This document shows, piece after piece, positions 14,460 to 23,322 of a DNA stretch of 23,322 nucleotides. The notes under the pieces were generated by a model that was given only the letters and a program-made list of their open reading frames with translations, had not been told where the DNA came from and ran no database searches. The stretch comes from UBA6921 sp031370545 (lineage in GTDB: Bacteria; Pseudomonadota; Gammaproteobacteria; SG8-11): positions 1 to 23,322 of the forward strand of contig JANMQQ010000104.1 in assembly GCA_031370545.1 (NCBI GenBank), read 5' to 3'. The stretch's first letter is position 1. Every line of letters begins with the position of its first letter. A program made the position numbers and the translations under genes.

Positions 14460-15875
14460 ATGAAACCTATCCGGCCTGTTTACTGGCACGAAGGGCTGTT
14501 CCTTCGGCCGCAACACTTTCAGCAACACGACCTGTTTCAGCATGCCTACGCCTACGATCAGATTGGTCGCTTGCAACCGCATGCCTGGGGCATCCGTCAG
14601 TTGTCGCTGGTGCAGTCGGCGCTCAATAACCAGATCTTTGAACTCGATAAATGCGTGGCGGTATTTCACGACGGTTCCGCAATCAGTTATCCGGGCAATG
14701 CGCGGCTGCAACGCCGCTCGCTGGAAGGACTGTGGGATAACGCGGGCAAATCCATGTCGGTCTATCTCGGCTTAAAGATTGTCGCGCCGGGGAAAAACAA
14801 CGTCAGCGCGCCGGGTGATGTGGCGCTCGAGGCCGAACGCAAAGAAGCGGATCGACTCGCGGCAACACGTTATGAAGTTGCAGTTTCCCCGACTCCGGTG
14901 CCCGATCTTTACAGCGAAGAAAAGCAAGACGACCTGTTCTTTCTCGATTACCACCTGGAAATTTTTGTCAACGACGAAGCCGCCAAGGCGGTTGATTTCC
15001 ACCTGATTAAAATCGCTGAATTGCAACGCTTGGGCACTGAAGTGAAGACGCTCACTCAGTTCATTCCGCCGTTGTTGCATGTCAGTGCGTCGCCGGTGTT
15101 GTCAATTTTATTGCGTGAAGTAAAAGAGCAGCTTACTGCGCGTGGCCGTGAACTGGCGTTGTACAAACAAGATCGCGGGCTGGAAAATATCGCGTTAGGT
15201 ACGCGCGATATGGTGTATCTGCTCGCGTTGTTGACACTTAATCGGCACATCCCCTTGCTGCACCATTGGCTCGACGATGGCAGCACACATCCCTGGCAGT
15301 TTTACGGCTTGCTGCGACAAATCGTCGGCGAGTTGTCGACGTTTTCCACGCAGCATGATGTATTTGGCGTGGCCGGGACCAACAAAGAAGACGAGTTGCC
15401 GCTTTATCAGCACGACAACCTGGACGGGTGTTTCGGTGTGGCTGTCACCTTGATTGTGAAGTTGTTGGATGAACTGACTGCAGGCCCCGATTATCTGGCG
15501 CCGTTGATGTTCGACGGCACCTATTATGGAGCGGATATCACCGAGCGCGCCTTTCAGGGGTCAAATCAATACTATTTACGGGTGCGCACCGATGTTCCTG
15601 CCGCAACCGTGGTCAACGCGCTGCAATCCACGGCCAAAGTCAGTTCGCGCGAGAACTTGCCGATTTTAATTGCACGTGCGTTGCCGGGCGTACCTGCGGC
15701 GTACGATGCGTCACCGCCCAGTCAATTGCCGCGCGGCAGCGACAGCATTTATTTTCAGATTGATCAATACGCCACGGCATGGGACGCGGTGCGCAACGGG
15801 TTAAACGTTGCTATCTATTTTGACTCGCCACCCGGCGAGGTCTCCATCGAACTGATGGTGATCTATGGCAACTAG
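14460..15875 (+). CDS. tssK: T6SS baseplate protein TssK
   Basis: A trimeric baseplate component that connects the TssEFG baseplate to the TssL-TssM membrane complex. The 471-aa product opens with the family hallmark PVYWHEGLFLRPQHFQQHD, continues with the shell and linker domains, and has the conserved HNLDGCFG-like stretch here as YQHDNLDGCFG (~317-327). The C-terminal receptor-binding part ends in PPGEVSIELMVIYGN. GGAG is seen 8 nt upstream of the ATG. The stop overlaps tssL by 11 nt, indicating coupled translation of TssK with its inner-membrane partner. Confidence 0.95.
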   Translation: MKPIRPVYWHEGLFLRPQHFQQHDLFQHAYAYDQIGRLQPHAWGIRQLSLVQSALNNQIFELDKCVAVFHDGSAISYPGNARLQRRSLEGLWDNAGKSMSVYLGLKIVAPGKNNVSAPGDVALEAERKEADRLAATRYEVAVSPTPVPDLYSEEKQDDLFFLDYHLEIFVNDEAAKAVDFHLIKIAELQRLGTEVKTLTQFIPPLLHVSASPVLSILLREVKEQLTARGRELALYKQDRGLENIALGTRDMVYLLALLTLNRHIPLLHHWLDDGSTHPWQFYGLLRQIVGELSTFSTQHDVFGVAGTNKEDELPLYQHDNLDGCFGVAVTLIVKLLDELTAGPDYLAPLMFDGTYYGADITERAFQGSNQYYLRVRTDVPAATVVNALQSTAKVSSRENLPILIARALPGVPAAYDASPPSQLPRGSDSIYFQIDQYATAWDAVRNGLNVAIYFDSPPGEVSIELMVIYGN

Positions 15876-16569
15876 CGCAGCGCGCGCCCTGCTGGATTGT
15901 TTTGTCGATGTATTTGCCTACACCGCGTTGTTCAAGAAAACCTGCGCGCTGGCACAGCCGCCGTTCGATCAAGTTAATGTCAAGATCCGCCAGCTAGTGC
16001 AAGACAGCGCGCAAAAAATGGTCACGTTCGGCGTCGACCCGCGCAGTTATGATGACGCGCGATTTGCGCTGTGCGCATGGATCGACGAAACCGTGATGAA
16101 TTCCCCATGGCAACATCGTGCCGCATGGCAACGCACCTTGCTGCAAAGCGAGTACTACAACACCGTGAATGCGGGGGCGGAATTTTTTGACCGCTTGAAT
16201 CAGCTGCATCCCGATCTAAATGATGTGCGCGAGATTTATTACTTATGTTTGGGGCTGGGATTCGCGGGGCGCTACTCGATGGACGGCGATGAATTTCTGC
16301 GCGACCAGCTAAAAAAATCCAACCTGCGTTCGCTGATCGGCCAGGTGTTGGAGCCGGTAAGTTATGCGCGCGGCGTGTTGTTTGAAGGCGCTTACAAAAC
16401 ACCAGCGGGTGAACTATCCACGCCGAAGGGAGCGATGAGCATGAATCCCGTCATGCGGTGGTTGTTCATTTTGTTGCCACCGTTGCTGGTGCTGGGATTG
16501 CTGCTGATTTATTTTTTTGTGCTCAATGGCGTGGTCGACAACGTCATGCTGCACGTGCGGGAGAGTTAG
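15865..16569 (+). CDS. tssL: T6SS inner-membrane protein TssL (DotU/IcmH family)
   Basis: Part of the TssJ-TssL-TssM envelope complex; its cytoplasmic domain contacts TssK and the baseplate. The 234-aa product has the typical DotU helical domain: FVDVFAYTALF, VDPRSYDDARFALCAWIDETVMN, WQ..LLQSEYYNTVNAGAEFF and YLCLGLGFAGRYS. A single C-terminal transmembrane helix follows at ~194-217 (WLFILLPPLLVLGLLLIYFF), with a few residues after it. There is no OmpA-like peptidoglycan-binding extension, so anchoring to the wall must come from another protein if present. It overlaps tssK by 11 nt and directly abuts tssM with no spacer. Confidence 0.94.
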   Translation: MATSAARALLDCFVDVFAYTALFKKTCALAQPPFDQVNVKIRQLVQDSAQKMVTFGVDPRSYDDARFALCAWIDETVMNSPWQHRAAWQRTLLQSEYYNTVNAGAEFFDRLNQLHPDLNDVREIYYLCLGLGFAGRYSMDGDEFLRDQLKKSNLRSLIGQVLEPVSYARGVLFEGAYKTPAGELSTPKGAMSMNPVMRWLFILLPPLLVLGLLLIYFFVLNGVVDNVMLHVRES

Positions 16570-19500
16570 ATGGGGTCCGTGCTGAAATGGGTGGTCGTCG
16601 GCCTTCTGCTGGTGTTGGTCATTTCTGCCGACATTTTGCTGGTGATGAAAATGGAATGGCCGTGGTGGATGTTCCTGGGCGTGCTGCTGGGTGCAATAGT
16701 AGCGATTGTTGTCATCGTGTTGATGGTGCGCGGCATGCGTGCATTGCTGCGCAGGAGTGCCGAAAATAAAGCCGCCGCACACGCGTCCGGCGCGACTGCC
16801 CAGAGTCTCGAAATACAGCAACGTCGCCGCGCCATGCAGACTGCGTGGGCCGATGCGATCAAGCAATTGCGTAAAGCCAAGCTACGCACTCCCGGCAATC
16901 CGATCACCACCGCGCCGTGGTACCTGATGATTGGTCCGCCCGGTGCGGGCAAAACCACCGCGATAAAAAACAGCCGTCTGGCGATGCCGTTTTCGGAAGT
17001 GATTCCCGGTTTTCGAAAGGCGTCAGGTTCCGACAGCGGCGAATGGTATTTCCTCGACGACGCCATTTTGATTGATACCCCCGGATATTTTGTTGCGCAG
17101 GGTACGCCGTCGGACGGTCAGGCATGGCACACGTTGTTGCAGCAGATACGCAACACCCGCAACTTGCCCGCGCTCAACGGCGTCGTGGTTTGTATTTCCG
17201 CCAATGCGCTGCTATCCGGGGGGCCGCAGCAGGGGCACGATCTTGGCATTAATCTGCGTCAACGGCTCAATGAGTTGATGCGGGTGCTGGGCGTGCGTTG
17301 CCCGGTCTACCTGTTGATTACGCGCTGCGATCAAATTCACGGCATGACGCGCTTTTTTCAGAGCTTTCCGGATGCGACGTTCAGTCAAGCCATGGGGTCG
17401 ATCAACGCGCAGAGTTTTGATGCCGGAGCGCCCGTGCGCTTTGTCGATACCGCATTTAGTCAGTTACGCGAGGAACTCGGCCGTTTGCGCATGGTGATTC
17501 TGGGTTCAAAGTACGCGCCCGAAATGGAAACCCAGGCGCTGTTATTCCCCGAAGAATTTTTTGCGCTCAAGAACGCGGTGTCGACCGTGGTGCGCGCCGC
17601 GTTCGAGCCGGGCCAGCAAACCGAGACACCATTTTTGCGCGGCTTGTATTTTGCCAGCGCCCATCAAGAAGGCATTGCCGCCTCGGCGTTTATGGAACGC
17701 CTGGGGTTTGGTGCGGAGCGGCAAGCGCTACCGAACGCAAATCTCAGTTTGTTCCTGCGTGATTTCTTTGGCCGCATCTTGCAGCAGGATCGCAACCTGG
17801 TTGCGCCCACGCGTACTGCTGTGTTGCTCGCGCGCTTCACACAAAATCTGGGGCTGGCCACCTGGGCGGTCGTGATGCTGGTGCTGGCTGTGTTGCTGAG
17901 TGTTTCCTTTGCGCGCAATTTGACTCTCACCCGCACCGCGTTCAGCGCGTTGCCGACGAGTACCAAAATGAGCCAGGACTTAGGCGGCGATCTGAATACC
18001 TTGAACGGCTTCCGGCTGGCGCTGGATGAACTGGTGACGAGCAATCGCAACTGGTGGCTGCCACGCATGGGATTACGCCAGAGCATTCGCGCGCAGGAAC
18101 AGTTGCAAACGATTTACACCGCACGTTACCGCAAGGCAATTTTAGAGCCCGCCGATCATGCTTTGGATAAAGCATTGAGTGGGTTAACGGCCGCATCGCC
18201 GCCGGAACTCACCGCTGGATATATCGACTTGATCGCCCAACGCATCAAAGTGTTGCAAGCGGCTATCCGGGGAGATCTCGCCAGCGCCGAGCCAGGCACC
18301 TACCTCGCGCCGAATTTCTCAGCGCTGCATGGCGCGTTCTCGGTACTCGCCGTTGCTGACACCGCGCGCACCATGGGCGCCAGCTACTTTGCCTATGTCG
18401 ACTGGCAAAATGATCCGCGCGTGCTCGAACAAGCGCTGGCTGAAGATAAGCAGCGCATTCGCACGGTATTGACACGTGAAGGCATCGGCCTGCATTGGTT
18501 GACTGATTGGGCGAACATTCAGGAAAGTCTTCCCGAAGTGGCGGGACGTGACTTTTGGGGCGCCGAGCTGGATGCGAACAAAAAGGTTCACTTGCGCGTG
18601 GGCAAGGCATTTTCTCCGCAGGGGTGGGACGCCATTCGTCAACTGCTGGCGGACATCGAAGCGGCAAATCCCGGCGATGAGTTGATGGCCGTGCGCCGTG
18701 AAGAATACAAAGCTGCGTATCGCACGCAATATTTCAAAGCTTGGCAAGACTTCATCGTCAATTTTAATCAAGGTGCCGGAGCGTTTACCGGGCGCGAGCA
18801 GCGCATGCAGCTGGTGGCACGCATCGTAAGCAAGGAGTCGCCCTACACGCGGTTGTTGACAGAAATTGAAGCTGCGTTGCAGCCGCCATTGGAATTGGCA
18901 GACAAGCCTGAGCAAGTCCCTGACTGGGTGCGTGCGTTACTGCGCTACCAAAAACTCAACGATCCTGAATATCAAAAGCAGATTGGTGGCGGACCCGGCG
19001 TGCTGGACAAGTTGGCCAGCAAAGGTGGCAAGGCGGTGAAAACCTTGAAGTCCGCGTTGCAGGGGTCGGGCGACGAAAAGAAGCAAATGGAGCAGGACCA
19101 AAAAGCGCTGCCGCATGTGCTGAGCTATCACGAAACGCTGAAGAAAGTGGCTGAAAGTGTGCAGGCACCGCAAGCAGCGTTGCAGCTTGCGAAGGATGTT
19201 GGCGTTGAAGCGGAAAGCGTGGTCGGCGAACCCAAGCAGACGATGAACAAAAATGTCTGGGACCAGGCACGTATCAAGGAGTACGTGGGGCGTGGGACGC
19301 CCAACGAAAATATTTTTTGGCAGTTCCTGGCACGTCCGAGTGAAAACGTGTGGGCGGTGCTGTTACGTGAGGCTGAAACCCAAATTCAGAAGCAATGGGC
19401 AGCGGATGTGATTGCGCTGGGCACGGGCCTGAGCGGTTGGGAATTGGTGGACGCGTTGCAAGGATTCAGCGGCAAGGTGTGGGAGTTCCAGAAGAATGTG

Positions 19501-20073
19501 CTCGATCCATTTTTGCGCAGCGTGCCCGGTAAAGGTTATGAAGCGCGTGTGTTGTACAACGCGTCGATTAATTTTTCACCGGCGTTGATGAATTTGCTCA
19601 ATCGCGGGCGCGTTGGTAAAGACGCGCTGAACAAACCCTACGCCGTGCAAATTTCTGCGTTGCCCACCGATGCAAATCCGGAAGCCACCAAAAAGCCGCA
19701 TGAAACACGCCTGATTGTGCAGTGCAGTGCGGGTAATCAGGAGTTAGTCAATCACAACTTCCCGATCAAAAAGACCATTCAGTGGACTCCACAAGCCTGC
19801 ACCGATGTGGTGGTGGAAGTGTATGTGGGGGACGCGATTCTCAAACATATTTATTCGGGACATCGTGGTTTTCTGCATTTTCTTTCCGAATTCAACTCGG
19901 GTCGCCTAGTACTGAGAGCCAGCGATTTTCCGGAACAAGCAGGCGTGTTGTCAGGCTATAAAATTCGCACCGTGACCGTGGTGTACGCATTCTCCGGACA
20001 CGAGGGCGCGCTGCGTCTGGGAGGTGCCGACGCGTCAGCGGTGCCGGAGCGTATCATTGCGGCGAGCGAGTGA
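16570..20073 (+). CDS. tssM: T6SS inner-membrane protein TssM (IcmF/VasK)
   Basis: The central channel-forming subunit of the T6SS envelope complex. The 1167-aa product has two N-terminal transmembrane helices (~6-26 and ~33-53). A cytoplasmic NTPase-like domain follows, with Walker A GPPGAGKT (122-129), DTPG (169-172) and TRCD (251-254), and a third membrane helix at ~428-446. A long periplasmic part, helical and then beta-rich towards the C-terminus, binds TssJ. Walker motifs are intact, so nucleotide binding is plausible; not all TssM proteins retain them. The ATG immediately follows the tssL stop, and GGGAGAG at the end of tssL serves as ribosome-binding site. Confidence 0.96.
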   Translation: MGSVLKWVVVGLLLVLVISADILLVMKMEWPWWMFLGVLLGAIVAIVVIVLMVRGMRALLRRSAENKAAAHASGATAQSLEIQQRRRAMQTAWADAIKQLRKAKLRTPGNPITTAPWYLMIGPPGAGKTTAIKNSRLAMPFSEVIPGFRKASGSDSGEWYFLDDAILIDTPGYFVAQGTPSDGQAWHTLLQQIRNTRNLPALNGVVVCISANALLSGGPQQGHDLGINLRQRLNELMRVLGVRCPVYLLITRCDQIHGMTRFFQSFPDATFSQAMGSINAQSFDAGAPVRFVDTAFSQLREELGRLRMVILGSKYAPEMETQALLFPEEFFALKNAVSTVVRAAFEPGQQTETPFLRGLYFASAHQEGIAASAFMERLGFGAERQALPNANLSLFLRDFFGRILQQDRNLVAPTRTAVLLARFTQNLGLATWAVVMLVLAVLLSVSFARNLTLTRTAFSALPTSTKMSQDLGGDLNTLNGFRLALDELVTSNRNWWLPRMGLRQSIRAQEQLQTIYTARYRKAILEPADHALDKALSGLTAASPPELTAGYIDLIAQRIKVLQAAIRGDLASAEPGTYLAPNFSALHGAFSVLAVADTARTMGASYFAYVDWQNDPRVLEQALAEDKQRIRTVLTREGIGLHWLTDWANIQESLPEVAGRDFWGAELDANKKVHLRVGKAFSPQGWDAIRQLLADIEAANPGDELMAVRREEYKAAYRTQYFKAWQDFIVNFNQGAGAFTGREQRMQLVARIVSKESPYTRLLTEIEAALQPPLELADKPEQVPDWVRALLRYQKLNDPEYQKQIGGGPGVLDKLASKGGKAVKTLKSALQGSGDEKKQMEQDQKALPHVLSYHETLKKVAESVQAPQAALQLAKDVGVEAESVVGEPKQTMNKNVWDQARIKEYVGRGTPNENIFWQFLARPSENVWAVLLREAETQIQKQWAADVIALGTGLSGWELVDALQGFSGKVWEFQKNVLDPFLRSVPGKGYEARVLYNASINFSPALMNLLNRGRVGKDALNKPYAVQISALPTDANPEATKKPHETRLIVQCSAGNQELVNHNFPIKKTIQWTPQACTDVVVEVYVGDAILKHIYSGHRGFLHFLSEFNSGRLVLRASDFPEQAGVLSGYKIRTVTVVYAFSGHEGALRLGGADASAVPERIIAASE

Positions 20074-20158
20074 TGCAGGTCGGGGTATTTTTCACTTGTG
20101 CCAAACTACCTCGGCGCGCACGCTCTGAAACATTCTGGATTTTGAGCCAAAACATTCT
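20074..20158 (+). other. 85-bp tssM-tssA spacer with a 9-bp direct repeat
   Basis: The spacer is longer than others in the cluster and holds two copies of AAACATTCT, at 20128-20136 and 20150-20158, 22 bp apart; the second touches the tssA start codon. No Shine-Dalgarno sequence is visible before tssA. The repeats could be a regulator or RNA-binding site, or chance. Confidence 0.3.
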
Positions 20159-21745
20159 ATGAGTACGCAAGTTTTCGACATCGAAAAAATCATCGCGCCG
20201 CTGGCGGGCGGCAAGCCGTGCGGCGAGTCGGCGAAGTACGAGCCGGAATACGAAACTCTGGAGCTCGAAATCGCCAAGCAGGATGGCATCACGCCTTTGC
20301 CGGTGGATTGGGGGCGGGTTTTGAGTCTTGCGCAATCGGTGCTGGAAGCGAAGTCGAAGGACTTATTGATCGCCAGCTATCTGTGCGTTGCATTGTTCGA
20401 CCGCAAAGGTTACGCGGGTCTGGCGTCGGGTTTGAAGGCGTGCGCCGCGCTGGTGAAAAATTATTGGGAAGACATTTATCCCGAAAAAAAGCGCATGCGC
20501 GGCCGCATCGCTGCGATTGAATGGCTGGCCAGCAGGCTTGAACGTGCGCTGGAACAACGTCACCCCGACAGCGGCGATGGTCCGGTGGTCGCCGAGGGCA
20601 TCGCGGCGCTTGAAGAACTGGATAAATTTTTTACCGAGCAACTCGCGCGTGAAGCGCCGGATATCAACAAAATACTGCGTCTGCTGCGCGAGTTTGCGCG
20701 CGACGCCGAGCGCGCTGCCGCAGCGGCAACACCTGCTGCTGCGGCAGCGCCGGTGTCGTCGGAAGTCGCGGGCCCAGCGGTGGTGGGTAGCGAACAAGAT
20801 GTGCCCAAGGTGCTGCGCCAATGTCAAGCCATGGTACGCAGCGCCGCGGCGTTTATCCGCAGTCAAAAACTTGAAGATGCGCGCTCTTATCGGCTCACCC
20901 GCATCGGTGCGTGGCTGATGGTCGACCACTTGCCCATGCAGCAAAACGGGGTGACCCAGCTCGCAGCGGTTTCCCCCAGTGTGGTGCAGAGATACGCAGG
21001 ATATGTCGCCGAACAAAAGTACAGCGTGCTGATTCCGGAAGTGGAGGAAAGTTTTTCGAAATCGCCGTTTTGGCTGGATGCGCATCGCCTCACGGCCAAC
21101 GCGTTGGAAAGTTTTGGTGCCAGCCACGCGCAAGCCCGCCAGACCGTGATCAACGAGTTGGGATTGTTTCTGCGCCGCTTGCCTGAGCTGGTTAATTTGA
21201 AATACGCCGACGGTACGCCATTCGCGAATGATCAAACGCGGCTGTGGATCGAGCAAGAAGTGATGGCTGCCCATCAAGCCAACGGCGCAGGTGCGAATGC
21301 TGCAGGTGCCGAGGTGCCGGGTGAAGACGCACCGTGGATTGCTGCGCAGTCAGAAGCCAGACAACTTGCCGCAAAGGGCAAGATGAACGAGGCACTGGCG
21401 TTGTTCCAAAACGGCTACGCACAGAGTCCGGCGCAACGTGCACGTTTTTGTTGGGGTCTGGCGCAAGCGCGTTTTTGTCTGGACGCGGGACTTGTGCAAG
21501 CGGCGCTGCCGCAGTTGGAGCATCTGGAACAACTGAGCACTCGCTACGCGCTGGAAGAATGGGAGCCGATGTTGAGCCTGGAAGTGGCTCGGGTACTTCT
21601 AGTGTGCTACGCTCAAACCGCTGAAAAAAACAAGAAAATGAAAGATTCTTTGGCGCCGAAAGCGGAACAATTATTCGCGCGCATTTGCCGCCTCGATTTG
21701 GGTGCGGCGTTGAAGACCGAACTGAAAGCGTTTCAGTCGCCGTAG
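20159..21745 (+). CDS. tssA: T6SS assembly protein TssA, ImpA_N/VasJ type
   Basis: Acts at the baseplate or distal end to start and guide polymerisation of sheath and tube. The 528-aa product has an N-terminal ImpA-type domain (~8-130: IIAPLAGGKPCGESAKY, LPVDWGRVLSLAQSVLEAKS, KDLLIASYL, NYWEDIYPEKKRMRGRIAAI). A helical middle follows, with an Ala-rich linker (~182-200) and a second domain to ~365. The C-terminal VasJ-type helical domain spans ~395-528 (QLAAKGKMNEALALFQ, AQARFCLDAGLVQAALPQLE, EEWEP). That makes it the long TssA class. No ribosome-binding site is evident. A perfect 7-bp inverted repeat, ACTGAAA-GCG-TTTCAGT, lies at 21721-21737 near the 3' end. Confidence 0.92.
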   Translation: MSTQVFDIEKIIAPLAGGKPCGESAKYEPEYETLELEIAKQDGITPLPVDWGRVLSLAQSVLEAKSKDLLIASYLCVALFDRKGYAGLASGLKACAALVKNYWEDIYPEKKRMRGRIAAIEWLASRLERALEQRHPDSGDGPVVAEGIAALEELDKFFTEQLAREAPDINKILRLLREFARDAERAAAAATPAAAAAPVSSEVAGPAVVGSEQDVPKVLRQCQAMVRSAAAFIRSQKLEDARSYRLTRIGAWLMVDHLPMQQNGVTQLAAVSPSVVQRYAGYVAEQKYSVLIPEVEESFSKSPFWLDAHRLTANALESFGASHAQARQTVINELGLFLRRLPELVNLKYADGTPFANDQTRLWIEQEVMAAHQANGAGANAAGAEVPGEDAPWIAAQSEARQLAAKGKMNEALALFQNGYAQSPAQRARFCWGLAQARFCLDAGLVQAALPQLEHLEQLSTRYALEEWEPMLSLEVARVLLVCYAQTAEKNKKMKDSLAPKAEQLFARICRLDLGAALKTELKAFQSP

Positions 21746-21834
21746 CTAAGTGCATAGTTAATTCGAGCGCGGGCGCGCGTTTTGACAGATACAATATTTA
21801 ATTCCACCTCGCGGCAAAAAGAAGGAGTTGAGCC

Positions 21835-22329
21835 ATGGCAAAAGAAGGTTCAGTAGCACCCAAAGAGCGCATCAATATTGTTTACAAACCCTCCACCGGT
21901 GATGCCAAAGAAGAAATTGAGCTCCCGTTAAAGTTGCTGGTGATCGGCGACTTCACTCAGCGTCAGGAAGATGAAGTTCTGGAAAATCGTCCGATGATCA
22001 ACATCGACAAAGATAACTTCAACGACGTTCTGCGCGGCCAGAACCTCAAGCTCAATATCAACGTTGACAATAAGCTGAGCAGCGACGGTGGCGAACTGCC
22101 GGTGGAGTTGAAGATTCAGTCCATCAAGGATTTCGATCCGGAAGCCGTGGCGCGCCAGGTTCCGGAGCTCAACAAAATGCTGGAACTGCGTGAAGCGCTG
22201 ATGGCATTGCGCGGGCCCTTGGGTAACGTCCCTGCGTTCCGCAAACGGTTGCAGTCCATTGTGTCCGACGACCAGGCGCGCGCCAAACTGATGACCGAAC
22301 TGGGTTTGGGCGACGACGAAAAAAAATAG
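21835..22329 (+). CDS. tssB: T6SS contractile sheath small subunit TssB (VipA)
   Basis: Forms the contractile sheath with TssC. The 164-aa product has the family pattern: PKERINIVYKPSTGDAKEEIELPLKLLVIGDF, then NRPMINIDKDNFNDVL and LPVELKIQSIKDFDPEAVARQVPEL, and a helical C-terminus KRLQSIVSDDQARAKLMTEL. The sheath protein is needed in large amounts, and AAGGAG at 21822-21827, 7 nt before the ATG, is the best ribosome-binding site in the T6SS cluster. An 89-bp gap separates it from tssA; no promoter there is convincing. tssC follows 51 bp downstream. Confidence 0.96.
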   Translation: MAKEGSVAPKERINIVYKPSTGDAKEEIELPLKLLVIGDFTQRQEDEVLENRPMINIDKDNFNDVLRGQNLKLNINVDNKLSSDGGELPVELKIQSIKDFDPEAVARQVPELNKMLELREALMALRGPLGNVPAFRKRLQSIVSDDQARAKLMTELGLGDDEKK

Positions 22330-22380
22330 CAGCGCGTTAACCAACGCCGTTTATTGATTTGCACTACAGGAGATTGATGC

Positions 22381-23322
22381 ATGTCGGAATCAGAGCAGCA
22401 AAAAACCGGGGCCGCGCAGACGCTTGAGACGCAAGGATCGCTGCTGGACCAGATCATGACCGAAACCAAGCTGAAGCCGTCCGAAGACGGCTACGCGGTC
22501 GCCAAGCATGGCGTGGAAATTCTGATTTCAGAGCTGGCCAAGTCGGCGCGCTTCGGCGAGAAAATCGAAAAAAGTATGGTCGACCAGATCATCGCCTCGA
22601 TTGACCAGAAAATCAGCGGGCAGCTCGATGCCATCATGCATAACGACACGTTTCAAAAGCTGGAATCTGCCTGGCGTGGATTGAAGTTGCTGGTCGACCG
22701 CACCAACTTCCGTGAAAACGTCAAGCTGCAGATCATCAACGTGTCGAAGCAGGATTTGCTGACCGACTTCGAAGATTCACCCGAAATTGTCAAGTCTGGC
22801 TTGTACAAGCACGCATACACCGCAGAGTACGGACAGTTCGGCGGTCAGCCGTTTGGCTCAATCATCGGCAACTACGAATTCGGCCCCGGGCCGCAAGACA
22901 TCAAGTTGTTGCAATATTGCGCCAGTGTCGCGGCGATGGCGCACGCACCGTTTATCTCATCTGCTGGCCCGCAGTTTTTTGGTATCAAAGATTACACCGA
23001 GTTGCCGGGTCTGAAAGATCTCAAGTCGATCTTTGAAGGCCCGCAGTACGCCAAGTGGAATTCGTTGCGCGAATCCGAAGACGCGCGCTACCTGGGCTTG
23101 ACCGCGCCGCGCTTTCTGTTGCGCCTGCCGTATGGCAAAGGCAGCAGCCCGGTCAAAGGTTTCGACTACGAAGAAAACGTACACGGGTCGCATCACGACT
23201 ATTTGTGGGGCAACACGGCATTTGCGTTTGCTACGCGTCTGACCGACAGCTTTGCAAATTATCGTTGGTGCCCGAATATCATTGGCCCGCAAAGCGGCGG
23301 CGCAGTGGATGATCTGCCCTTG
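22381..23322 (+). CDS. tssC: T6SS contractile sheath large subunit TssC (VipB), 3' end cut by window
   Basis: The first 314 codons of the large sheath subunit; full-length TssC is usually near 490-500 aa, so about a third is missing. Seen are an acidic N-terminal segment (SESEQQKTGAAQTLETQ), then SLLDQIMTETKLKP, LDAIMHNDTFQKLESAWRGL, LLVDRTNFRENVKLQIINVS, GSIIGNYEFGPGPQDI, LLQYCASVAAMAHAPFISSA, PRFLLRLPYG and YLWGNTAFAFA. All are typical of TssC, whose beta-strands knit with TssB. The ATG at 22381 has AGGAGA 7 nt upstream. Another ATG at 22377 is out of frame and ignored. The frame is open to the last base. Confidence 0.95.
   Translation, partial: MSESEQQKTGAAQTLETQGSLLDQIMTETKLKPSEDGYAVAKHGVEILISELAKSARFGEKIEKSMVDQIIASIDQKISGQLDAIMHNDTFQKLESAWRGLKLLVDRTNFRENVKLQIINVSKQDLLTDFEDSPEIVKSGLYKHAYTAEYGQFGGQPFGSIIGNYEFGPGPQDIKLLQYCASVAAMAHAPFISSAGPQFFGIKDYTELPGLKDLKSIFEGPQYAKWNSLRESEDARYLGLTAPRFLLRLPYGKGSSPVKGFDYEENVHGSHHDYLWGNTAFAFATRLTDSFANYRWCPNIIGPQSGGAVDDLPL

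Noticed and set aside
21782..21795. TTGACA and TACAAT before tssB as a promoter
   Set aside because: The two boxes are only 2 bp apart and neither has a partner at 16-18 bp; not a working pair.
1..23322. CRISPR array, tRNA, rRNA, complete insertion sequence or transposase
   Set aside because: No spaced direct repeats, no clover-leaf or rRNA signatures and no transposase-like protein were seen on either strand.

Overview
The window looks like a chromosomal segment of a gammaproteobacterium, probably an environmental, biofilm-forming one. The order rlmN-pilF-rodZ-ispG-hisS-yfgM-bamB-der is the classic gammaproteobacterial housekeeping block. IspG is of the short (378 aa) gammaproteobacterial type, with Cys270/Cys273/Cys305/Glu312 in the E. 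coli register. A PEP-CTERM exoprotein gene implies an exosortase/exopolysaccharide system elsewhere in the genome. Genus cannot be assigned from sequence alone.

Region 1 (1-1763) is accessory and looks like the edge of a restriction/defence island. It holds the C-terminal part of a protein with a 'TPACD' motif, a minus-strand 167-aa putative PD-(D/E)XK nuclease, and a Vsr-family mismatch endonuclease whose start lies only 12 bp from that of the nuclease. No methyltransferase is in view; one may lie to the left. A 343-bp gap (1764-2106) carries a degenerate, inverted-repeat-rich intergenic element.

Region 2 (2107-11079) is a dense, co-directional core block: ndk, rlmN, pilF, rodZ, ispG, hisS, yfgM, bamB, der. 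Spacing is very tight, with several 4-13 nt overlaps and three GTG starts. The products serve nucleotide metabolism, RNA methylation, type IV pilus assembly, cell shape, isoprenoid synthesis, translation, the outer-membrane/secretion machinery and ribosome assembly. A strong bidirectional terminator (11132-11160) closes it.

Region 3 (11181-12223) is a minus-strand PEP-CTERM protein gene preceded by a good sigma-54 type -24/-12 sequence, then a gene-free, AT-rich and hairpin-rich stretch.

Region 4 (12224-23322) is the left part of a type VI secretion system (T6SS) cluster, all on +: two poorly known leading genes, then tssJ, tssK, tssL, tssM, tssA, tssB and a tssC cut by the window end. TssJ-L-M form the envelope complex, TssK the baseplate connector, TssA the assembly cap protein and TssB/C the contractile sheath. 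The first gene ends in two short E-[SA]-T-I-I motifs on a Pro/Ala linker. The second resembles the C-terminal region of T6SS FHA proteins (TagH/Fha) but has no FHA domain. This pair is the most novel-looking part of the window and may be a divergent regulatory or scaffolding module.
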